Shown here in pieces: positions 1 to 5,195 of a stretch of DNA of 5,731 bases. Source of the stretch: a candidate division Hyd24-12 bacterium UBA5074 (GTDB lineage Bacteria > Fermentibacterota > Fermentibacteria > Fermentibacterales > Fermentibacteraceae); the NCBI GenBank assembly GCA_002414865.1, contig DIAQ01000032.1, positions 4,158-9,888 of the forward strand, in the 5' to 3' direction. The notes under the pieces are model-generated. The model made no database searches. It was given only the letters and a program-made list of their open reading frames with translations, and had not been told where the DNA came from. Positions within the stretch are counted from its first letter, which is position 1. Every line of letters starts with the position of its first letter. Position numbers and translations under genes: made by a program.

Positions 1-1923
1 CTCCATGTACTCGCTCATGTCGAGCCGTATGAGAGCGTTCTCGCTGTCGAAGAGGAACTCCGCGAGCGCCCTGGCGAGCTCGGTCTTCCCCACCCCGGTG
101 GGGCCCATGAAAATGAAGCTCCCCAGCGGACGATTCGGATCCTGCACACCGGCCCGGGCCCTCCTGACGGCCTCCGAGACGGCTCTCACCGCCTCGTCCT
201 GGCCGATGATCCTCGAGTGCAGCTCCTGCTCCATCCTGAGCAGCCTGGCCCTCTCACCCTCCAGCATCCGGGAGACGGGTATGCCGGTCCAGCGTGAGAC
301 GACCTCCGCGATGTGCCCGGGCGTGATCTCCTCTGTCAGCATGGCCCCGTTCTCCTGCATCGCCGCGAGCTTCGCCCTGGCCTCGGCGGCGGCCTTCTCG
401 ACCTCCCTGAGGGTGCCGTACCGTATCTCGGCCACCTTCTGCAGGTCCCCGGCCCTCTGGGCGGCCGCCTCCCGGACCTTGAGCTCGTCCGCCCTGCGGG
501 CCAGCTCCCTGCTCTCCTCGATGAGATCCTTCTCGCCGCGCCAGCGGACTTCGAGCTCCCTCTGAGTCTCCTGCAGCGTTGAGAGCTCGGTCTCGAGGGT
601 CCTGAGCCTGAGCCGCGAGGGGTCGTCCCTCTCCCTCCGCAGGCCCTCCTTCTCTATCTGCAGCTGCAGGATCCTGCGGTTCACCTCGTCGAGCTCGGAT
701 GGCATGCTCTCTATCTCGATCTTCAGCCTGCTCGCCGCCTCGTCCACGAGGTCGATCGCCTTGTCCGGGAGGAAGCGGCCCTGGATGTACCTGTCGGACA
801 GCGTGGCGGCGGCTATCAGAGCGGCATCCTGGATCCTGATGCCGTGATGTACTTCGTATCTGTCGCGGAGCCCCCTGAGGATGCTGATGGTGTCCTCCAC
901 GTCCGGAGGCTCTATCATCACGGGCTGGAACCGCCTCTCGAGCGCGGCATCCTTCTCGATGTGCCTCCGGTACTCGTCCAGCGTCGTCGCGCCGATGCAG
1001 TGCAGCTCGCCCCTCGCGAGCGCAGGCTTGAGCATGTTGGCAGCGTCGACGGCGCCTTCGGCGGCCCCTGCGCCCACGAGGGTATGGAGCTCGTCGATGA
1101 AGAGGATGATGGTCCCCTCGGAGGAGGTTATCTCCTTCAGGACGGCCTTGAGCCTCTCCTCGAACTCTCCGCGGTACTTGGTGCCGGCCACCAGGGCTCC
1201 CATGTCGAGGGCGAGGACCCTCCTGTCCCTGAGGTTCTCGGGCACGTCGCCCTGGGCGATCCTGCCCGCGAGACCCTCGACGATGGCCGTCTTGCCCACG
1301 CCCGGCTCGCCGAGCAGCACCGGATTGTTCTTCCTGCGCCTGCCCAGGACCTGCATCACCCTTCTGATCTCGTCGTCCCTCCCTATCACGGGATCGAGCT
1401 TCTGCTGCCTCGCAAGGGCCGTGAGATCGCGGGTGTATCTGCCGAGGGCGTCGTAGTTGTCCTCTGCGTTCTCGGAGGTGACCCTCGAGGAGCCCCTGAC
1501 CTCGGAGAGCGCCCTCAGGAAGTCGTCAGGCGTGACGCCGGCGCTCCTCAGGAGCGCAGAGGCGGGCCCCTCCTCGGAAAGGATGGCGAGGAACAGGTGC
1601 TCGACGGCCACGAAGTCGTCCTTCAGCTGTGATGCGAAGCCCTCGGCGACCGAGAGGACCTTCTGGAGCCGGGCCCCCGTCCGTGGCTCCGAGCCCCCTT
1701 CGCTCCTGGGGAGCCTCGATGTCTCCGATCGGATCTGCGAGGCAAGCGCCCCCGCGTCGGCCCCCATCCTGGCGATGACGCCGGGGATGACGCCTTCCGG
1801 CGATTCCAGAAGGGCTGCGGCGAGATGGAGCGGTGTGACCTCGGGGTTGCCGGCGGCGGATGCGGCCTTCCAGGCGGCGTTCACGGCCTCCCTCGCCTTG
1901 ATGGTCATTCTGTCACCATTCAT
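1..1923 (-). CDS. clpB: ATP-dependent chaperone ClpB (N-terminal 641 residues; 3' end beyond window)
   Basis: ClpB is the cytosolic hexameric Hsp100 disaggregase that threads aggregated proteins through its pore, together with DnaK/DnaJ/GrpE. The frame has no stop over 641 codons and is cut by the window edge; the family is usually about 860 residues. Domains in order: Clp N-domain with two repeats (about 10-40 and 85-115); first AAA+ module with Walker A GEPGVGKT (205-212), pore loop KYRGE with Tyr250, Walker B ending Asp277-Glu278 and arginine fingers Arg330/Arg331; the coiled-coil middle domain that marks ClpB rather than ClpA/ClpC (about 407-525); WTGIPV (545-550); IGQDEAV (573-579); second Walker A GPTGVGKT (607-614). 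Walker B2, sensor 2 and the C-terminal end are outside. The start at 1923 has an AAAGGGG ribosome site five bases upstream and gives an N-terminus (MNGDRM...AREAV) like that of other ClpBs. An in-frame ATG at 1974 lacks such a site. The gene is divergent from the oxidoreductase gene. Confidence 0.98.
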   Translation of the reverse strand, partial: MNGDRMTIKAREAVNAAWKAASAAGNPEVTPLHLAAALLESPEGVIPGVIARMGADAGALASQIRSETSRLPRSEGGSEPRTGARLQKVLSVAEGFASQLKDDFVAVEHLFLAILSEEGPASALLRSAGVTPDDFLRALSEVRGSSRVTSENAEDNYDALGRYTRDLTALARQQKLDPVIGRDDEIRRVMQVLGRRRKNNPVLLGEPGVGKTAIVEGLAGRIAQGDVPENLRDRRVLALDMGALVAGTKYRGEFEERLKAVLKEITSSEGTIILFIDELHTLVGAGAAEGAVDAANMLKPALARGELHCIGATTLDEYRRHIEKDAALERRFQPVMIEPPDVEDTISILRGLRDRYEVHHGIRIQDAALIAAATLSDRYIQGRFLPDKAIDLVDEAASRLKIEIESMPSELDEVNRRILQLQIEKEGLRRERDDPSRLRLRTLETELSTLQETQRELEVRWRGEKDLIEESRELARRADELKVREAAAQRAGDLQKVAEIRYGTLREVEKAAAEARAKLAAMQENGAMLTEEITPGHIAEVVSRWTGIPVSRMLEGERARLLRMEQELHSRIIGQDEAVRAVSEAVRRARAGVQDPNRPLGSFIFMGPTGVGKTELARALAEFLFDSENALIRLDMSEYME

Positions 1924-1928
1924 GACGA

Positions 1929-1959
1929 CCCCTTTCCATTGTCCATGACAAGGAAGAAG
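1929..1959 (-). promoter_or_regulatory. Leader hairpin covering the clpB ribosome binding site (possible RNA thermometer)
   Basis: In the clpB transcript, a pyrimidine-rich arm (1959 down to 1947, CUUCUUCCUUGUC) can pair with the arm running from 1943 down to 1929, which carries the AAAGGGG ribosome site (1935-1929). I count 13 pairs including two G-U, single bulges at U1938 and A1933, and a three-base loop AUG (1946-1944). All four G of the ribosome site would be paired. An imperfect helix burying a ribosome site just before a heat-shock gene fits the general design of RNA thermometers. The pairing is read from the sequence; thermal control is inference. No energy calculation was possible. 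Confidence 0.4.
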
Positions 1960-1991
1960 CAAGACGCGCGCCATGACGGCCGGCTCGGACC

Positions 1992-2001
1992 TTGATATCA
2001 A
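1992..2001. promoter_or_regulatory. Perfect 10-bp palindrome TTGATATCAA, candidate operator
   Basis: TTGATATCAA is its own reverse complement and stands out as an AT-rich palindrome in GC-rich surroundings. It lies directly downstream of the candidate clpB -10 element, where a bound repressor would block initiation. Its left half, TTGATA, also resembles a plus-strand -35 element (five of six matches to TTGACA), but only a poor -10 (ACTGAT, 2015-2020) follows at 17 bases. It is not a CIRCE or HAIR heat-shock operator, and the half-sites are too close for a standard FNR box. The binding protein is unknown. Confidence 0.3.
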
Positions 2002-2002
2002 T

Positions 2003-2008
2003 ATTATG
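2003..2008 (-). promoter_or_regulatory. clpB: Candidate -10 element for clpB
   Basis: On the minus strand this reads CATAAT, five of six matches to the sigma-70 consensus, inside the only AT-rich patch of the divergent region. It would start the clpB transcript near 1996 and give a leader of about 73 bases that contains the hairpin. No good -35 element lies 16-18 bases upstream (TCGCAT at 17), so the call is weak. I found no sigma-32-type promoter. Confidence 0.35.
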
Positions 2009-2039
2009 CACTACACTGATTTACGATGCGACGAGCCGG

Positions 2040-2065
2040 GCATCCCGCGATCGGGGAAGGGATGC
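2040..2065. repeat. 7-bp inverted repeat GCATCCC / GGGATGC with a 12-base spacer
   Basis: GCATCCC at 2040-2046 is exactly complementary to GGGATGC at 2059-2065. A smaller competing hairpin, CCCG-CGAT-CGGG, is nested at 2044-2055; the two cannot form together. The repeat lies about 100 bases before the oxidoreductase start, on the far side of the candidate clpB promoter. It could be an operator or a leader structure for the plus-strand operon if transcription begins upstream of it, or it could be chance in GC-rich DNA. Confidence 0.3.
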
Positions 2066-2157
2066 GGGCCCGGATGCGCCAGAATGGCCGTCTTCTTTAC
2101 CGCAGTGCGGCTTTCCCTTAGCTTATGGCAGTTGACCGCTTTCACCCCGCACACTTC

Positions 2158-2163
2158 GGAGGG
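2158..2163 (+). promoter_or_regulatory. Ribosome binding site GGAGGG that decides the oxidoreductase start
   Basis: GGAGGG lies three bases before the ATG at 2167 (four from the end of GGAGG), a slightly short but usable spacing. The alternative in-frame ATG at 2125 has no purine-rich site and would add 14 residues ahead of the nucleotide-binding strand, so 2167 is preferred. Confidence 0.65.
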
Positions 2164-2166
2164 CCG

Positions 2167-3168
2167 ATGCTTCGTCTTGGAGTTGTCGGGCTTGGGTACT
2201 GGGGCCCGAATCTGGTCCGGAACCTCAATGCCAACAGGCGGTGCGAAAGCCTTGTCCTCTGCGACAGGGACCCCGCGCGCCTGAAGAGGACCGCCGAGCG
2301 CTATCCCGGACTCGACCAGACCACTGACTATTCCGACCTCGTGAACGATCCCGGCATAAGCGGGATAATCATCGCGACCGATGTCATGGCTCACTACCCT
2401 CTCGCGAAGGCGGCCCTCGAGGCCGGGAAGCACATCTTCGTCGAGAAGCCGTTCGCCTCAAGCGTGCGCGAAGCCTCGGAGCTCGTCGAGATAGGCGAGG
2501 CCCGGGGACTCGTCACGATGGTGGGGCATACCTTCCTGTACTCGCCCCCGGTGCTCAAGGTGAAGGAGATACTCGAGAGCGGAGAGCTCGGCGAGCTCTA
2601 CTTCATCACCTCCACGAGGGTGAACCTGGGCCTGCACCAGAAGGACGTGTCGGTCATCTGGGACCTCGCCCCCCACGACTTCTCGATGCTCTTCTACTGG
2701 CTGGGCGCCGAGCCCGAGGAGGTCCAGGCCTTCGGCAGCGACTACGTGCTCGAGGGGATACCCGACGTGGCCTTCGTCGACATGCGCTTCCCCGACGGCA
2801 CCATCGCCAACGTCCAGCTCTCGTGGCTCTCCCCGTCCAAGCTGCGCCGCACCGTCATCGTGGGCAGCAGGAAGATGCTCGTCTACGACGACACCGAGCC
2901 CGACGAGAAGATCAAGATCTACGACCGGAGGGTGGACATCATCGAGCCCGCGTCCTTCGGCGAGTACCAGCTCGCCTACAGGACGGGCGACATCGTCTCC
3001 CCGCGGCTGGACACGTTCGAGCCACTCGCGGCCGAGATGGACGACTTCCTCGACTGCATAGAGTCGGGCGGCACGCCCAGGTCCAGCGGCAGGGGCGGTC
3101 TTGCGGTAGTCCGGGCCATCGAGCGCGCCGACTCGAGCCTCCTCTCGAACATGAAGAAGAGGGGCTGA
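2167..3168 (+). CDS. Gfo/Idh/MocA family NAD(P)-dependent oxidoreductase
   Basis: A 333-residue cytosolic dehydrogenase of the Gfo/Idh/MocA family, which oxidises or reduces a hydroxyl/keto group on sugars, sugar nucleotides or inositols using NAD(P). The N-terminal Rossmann fold starts at residue 4 with the dinucleotide motif GLGYWG (8-13). The family EKP motif is at 93-95, with Lys94 the expected catalytic lysine. WDLAPHD (165-171) supplies the Asp166-x3-His170 pair typical of the C-terminal alpha/beta substrate domain. The GYWGPN and WDLAPHD forms recall members acting on UDP-sugars in polysaccharide pathways (WlbA/WbpB-like), but the substrate cannot be fixed from sequence. Length is normal and no break is seen. 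It is the first gene of a four-gene run; the next start lies four bases after its stop. Confidence 0.93.
   Translation: MLRLGVVGLGYWGPNLVRNLNANRRCESLVLCDRDPARLKRTAERYPGLDQTTDYSDLVNDPGISGIIIATDVMAHYPLAKAALEAGKHIFVEKPFASSVREASELVEIGEARGLVTMVGHTFLYSPPVLKVKEILESGELGELYFITSTRVNLGLHQKDVSVIWDLAPHDFSMLFYWLGAEPEEVQAFGSDYVLEGIPDVAFVDMRFPDGTIANVQLSWLSPSKLRRTVIVGSRKMLVYDDTEPDEKIKIYDRRVDIIEPASFGEYQLAYRTGDIVSPRLDTFEPLAAEMDDFLDCIESGGTPRSSGRGGLAVVRAIERADSSLLSNMKKRG
3159..3164 (+). promoter_or_regulatory. Ribosome binding site GAGGGG supporting a TTG start
   Basis: GAGGGG lies inside the last codons of the oxidoreductase gene, eight bases before the TTG at 3173. This spacing, and a protein that begins directly with an ABC-like first strand, support the TTG start. 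The closeness of stop and start suggests translational coupling. Confidence 0.6.
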
Positions 3169-3172
3169 GCCC

Positions 3173-4105
3173 TTGACCGAAGCCCCTCCGGTCCTCCTTC
3201 AGGCTCACAGCCTGCGGGTCGGTACAACTTCGCTGAAGGAGGCCGACCTCGCCGTCCTGGGTGGCTCGGCCGTCGTCTTCGCGAGCGACTCCGCCGGGTT
3301 CCTGAAGCGGCTCGCCTCGGTTCTGGCGGGTTTCTCGAAGCCGTGGTGCGGCCGCGTGACCGCCGGGAAGGCTTCCATCCCGGCGACGGACCGGCAGGCG
3401 CGGAGGATCATCGGATTCCTGCCCGCCGAGCCCTGCTGCCCTGACGGCACGACCCCGTACGGCTTCCTCAAGGTGCTGGCCGCCTCCGCGGGCATATCCG
3501 CCAGGCAGTCCCCGGGCTCCGTCCAGGAAGTCCTCAGGTGGTGCGGCCTCGGGGAGGTCAGGAGCACGCCGGTCGACAAGCTGGACAGGGAGCAGCGGCT
3601 CTGCCTCGCCTTCGCGTCAGCAGTGCTCCAGAACCCGTCCGTGCTGGTGGCCCAGTGCACCATTCCATCCCAGCTGTTCCGCCAGTTGGACGACCTGAAG
3701 GCCATCGGGAAGGCTCTGGTCCTGGTTGCCGACTCCGTGGGCTCGATCCCGCCGTGCGCCGACAGAGTTGCGCTCTGCAGCGAAACCGACATCGAGCGCC
3801 TCATAGGAAGGGCTGATCTGGCGCGGCTCTGCGCAGGTTCCGTGGAGATCTCGGCCGCGTTCTGCCCCGCGCTCCCGAGGACCTCGCTGGAGGACATCCC
3901 CGGGATCATGTCCCTCAGACAGACGGAGGACGGGTTCGTCTTCGAGCACCCATCGCCCTCCGCGGCCGTCGCTTCGCTCTCCGCGCTGGCGAGGGCGAAT
4001 GCCAGGGCGCTCACAAGGCTGGACATACGCTCTCCCTCCATCGCCGCGCTCCTGTCCGGGGAGGCCGAAGAGGAGCCGGGAAGGGACCAGGATCTGTTCT
4101 GCTGA
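3173..4105 (+). CDS. ABC-transporter ATPase-like protein with all catalytic motifs lost (pseudo-ATPase)
   Basis: This 310-residue protein keeps the length and landmarks of an ABC-2-type ATPase. Visible are a P-loop-region helix ending LAGFSKP (51-57), GRV (60-62), IGFLP (80-84) before the Q-loop, a helix after the signature (RLCLAFASAVLQNPSVLV, 142-159), GK (179-180), ADRVA (196-200), and a C-terminal extension ending in an SPSIAALLSG segment (287-296) that matches the usual PSLEDVFL-type tail. Every functional motif is altered: the Walker A GKS/T is missing (residues 38-46 read SDSAGFLKR), the Q-loop Gln is Ala85, the signature LSGGQ is LDREQ (137-141), Walker B Asp-Glu is Gln161-Cys162, and the H-loop His is Asp187. 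The alignment is by eye from family knowledge. The frame is intact, which argues against a decaying gene. It starts with TTG four bases after the oxidoreductase stop and precedes a membrane protein. It may be a scaffold, regulator or inactive half of a heterodimer. Confidence 0.75.
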   Translation: MTEAPPVLLQAHSLRVGTTSLKEADLAVLGGSAVVFASDSAGFLKRLASVLAGFSKPWCGRVTAGKASIPATDRQARRIIGFLPAEPCCPDGTTPYGFLKVLAASAGISARQSPGSVQEVLRWCGLGEVRSTPVDKLDREQRLCLAFASAVLQNPSVLVAQCTIPSQLFRQLDDLKAIGKALVLVADSVGSIPPCADRVALCSETDIERLIGRADLARLCAGSVEISAAFCPALPRTSLEDIPGIMSLRQTEDGFVFEHPSPSAAVASLSALARANARALTRLDIRSPSIAALLSGEAEEEPGRDQDLFC

Positions 4106-4119
4106 CGAAGCTGGGAGCC

Positions 4120-4755
4120 ATGCGCGCCATGTCAGGGACTTGCGGGCTGTTCCTCGGGAGCGCTCTGCGAAGGCCCCTCTTCTGGATAATCCTCTCCGTC
4201 GCGCCGATCCTGGCCGCCCTGCACTTCCAGGGAGATCCGCTCATCGGAGCCATCTGCATCCTGCCGGCCGCGGCGCCGGCCGCGCTGTGCGCCGGCTGGG
4301 CCTCATCCCGGCGCAGGCGCTGCCTCGCGGTGTCGCTGGCCATCTCCCCGGCGGGGCAGGGCGTTCTGCTGGCGGGCGAATTGCTGGTGAGCTGCCTGCT
4401 GGGAACCGTGCCCGCTCTGCTGGCACTGGAAGCCCTGCCTGGCGCATTCCCATGGCAGATGGCGGCCACGGTGCCGCTGACTTCTCTGGCGACCGCCTCG
4501 CTCATCCTCTGGCTCGAGCCTCTCTCCGAGGTCTGGACGAAGCTCGGCGCGTTCGCCGCAGGAGTGCTCTCCATAGTCCCCTCGAAGCCCGGCTTCGTCG
4601 CTCTGATCGCTTTCCCGGGCTACCCCGGGGGCGTTGCCGATCCTGCCGCCCGCCTGCATCCCGACGCCTACCTGGCGCTCTCGCTCGTCCTGTGCGTCGT
4701 GTCCGCCGTTTTCGCGGCAAGGGGGATGCGCTCGCTCGGCAGGCTGCCCGACTGA
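4120..4755 (+). CDS. Small six-helix membrane protein, ABC-2-type permease-like
   Basis: A 211-residue hydrophobic protein with about six membrane segments: near 20-36, 41-60, 82-104, 113-131, 142-165 (weaker) and 183-200. The stretch SPAGQGVLLAGELL (76-89), after the second helix and a basic cluster (RRRR, 64-67), resembles the ABC-2 permease feature in which a short loop precedes a GK-type third helix. Length is slightly below the usual 230-250. Following directly after an ABC-ATPase-like gene (14-base gap), it is the likely membrane half of that complex; the transported substrate is unknown. The start is uncertain: the ATG at 4120 has GGGAG only two bases upstream, whereas the in-frame ATG at 4129 (residue 4) stands 11 bases from the same GGGAG. 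Either changes only three residues. A generic membrane protein not belonging to ABC-2 cannot be excluded. Confidence 0.72.
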   Translation: MRAMSGTCGLFLGSALRRPLFWIILSVAPILAALHFQGDPLIGAICILPAAAPAALCAGWASSRRRRCLAVSLAISPAGQGVLLAGELLVSCLLGTVPALLALEALPGAFPWQMAATVPLTSLATASLILWLEPLSEVWTKLGAFAAGVLSIVPSKPGFVALIAFPGYPGGVADPAARLHPDAYLALSLVLCVVSAVFAARGMRSLGRLPD

Positions 4756-4763
4756 AGGCTTCG

Positions 4764-5195
4764 ATGATCCGGTGCATGAAGCTGGAGGACTACCCGCGGC
4801 TCATATCCCTCTGGAGCGGTTTCCCCGGTAACGCCATCACGGAGGCCGACGGGCCGGAGGGTTTCTCCCGCTTCCTGGAGGCCAACGGGGCGTTCTGCCT
4901 GGTCGCCGAGGACAGGGCGGGCATCTCGGGATCGGTGATGGCCGGGCACGATACGCGCAGAGGCTACGTCTACCATCTCGCGGTCAGGAGCGACTGCCAG
5001 GGGGCGGGGCTGGGACGCAGCCTGATGGAGGCCGTCGAGAAGAGCCTCGCGGAGGTCGGAATCGAGAAGATCCACCTCTTCATATACACGGACAATCCGG
5101 CCCGGGCCTTCTACGAGCGCATCGGATGGGTCTGGCGCAACGACATAGGAGTGATGAGCAGGACCCTCGACCGCGGGGGCGGGCGGAGGGGCTAG
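4764..5195 (+). CDS. GNAT family N-acetyltransferase, YpeA-like
   Basis: A 143-residue soluble acetyltransferase of the GNAT fold, which moves an acetyl group from acetyl-CoA to an amine. After the first strand and helix (MIRCMKLEDYPRLISLW, 1-17), motif A includes YHLAV (70-74) and the pyrophosphate-binding loop QGAGLG (79-84). The C-terminal part shows Asn111 and AFYERIGW (115-122), the usual motif B region. The pattern, including LISLW near the start, a GHDTRRG stretch and the length, resembles E. coli YpeA (about 141 residues), whose substrate is not settled to my knowledge. The ATG at 4764 has GAAGG five bases upstream and lies eight bases after the membrane-protein stop. A longer frame opens upstream but overlaps two other genes and is not real. 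The stop is shared with selD on the opposite strand. Confidence 0.92.
   Translation: MIRCMKLEDYPRLISLWSGFPGNAITEADGPEGFSRFLEANGAFCLVAEDRAGISGSVMAGHDTRRGYVYHLAVRSDCQGAGLGRSLMEAVEKSLAEVGIEKIHLFIYTDNPARAFYERIGWVWRNDIGVMSRTLDRGGGRRG
5192..5195. other. Shared CTAG: overlapping stop codons of convergent genes
   Basis: The acetyltransferase TAG (5193-5195) and the selD TAG (minus strand, 5194-5192) overlap in the palindrome CTAG, so the genes have no intergenic space. CTAG is the loop of a possible five-pair plus-strand stem (5187-5200, AGGGG...UCCCU with one G-U). No T-run follows, so it does not look like an intrinsic terminator. Any terminator for either gene must lie inside the other gene. Confidence 0.9.

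Noticed and set aside
5..1948. Four long plus-strand open frames (5-565, 844-1632, 881-1456, 1457-1948) opposite clpB
   Set aside because: They are antisense to an unmistakable clpB frame with all motifs, have low-complexity Ser/Ala/Arg/Leu-rich products, and are the usual mirror frames of GC-rich coding DNA.
1972..1974. In-frame upstream ATG for clpB that would add 17 residues
   Set aside because: No ribosome site precedes it, and the 1923 start already gives a ClpB-like N-terminus with Walker A at residue 205, close to the position in E. coli ClpB.
2100..2120. CCGCAGTGCGG followed by CTTTCCCTT as an intrinsic terminator
   Set aside because: The stem is only four pairs with a three-base loop, there is no real T-run, and a terminator has no purpose between divergent genes.
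2096..2124. TTTACC/TAGCTT as a promoter just upstream of the oxidoreductase gene
   Set aside because: Only four and three matches to the sigma-70 hexamers; not better than chance in this region.
1924..2166. CIRCE, HAIR or sigma-32 promoter for clpB
   Set aside because: I looked for GCACTC/GAGTGC, CTTGAGT/ACTCAAG and CTTGAA...CCCCAT patterns and found none.
3205..4041. A 278-codon minus-strand frame opposite the ATPase-like gene
   Set aside because: Its composition is that of a shadow frame with no recognisable domain, whereas the plus-strand frame has ABC landmarks, a ribosome site and operon spacing.
3173..4105. Calling the ATPase-like gene a pseudogene
   Set aside because: The frame is unbroken over 310 codons, has a ribosome site and tight operon spacing, and keeps the family's structural landmarks; loss of motifs alone does not show loss of function.
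3999..5195. A 398-codon plus-strand frame ending with the acetyltransferase
   Set aside because: Its first 255 codons lie in another frame over the end of the ATPase-like gene and the whole membrane-protein gene, with an Arg/Ala/Pro-rich product. Only the part from the ATG at 4764, which has its own ribosome site, is a GNAT protein.
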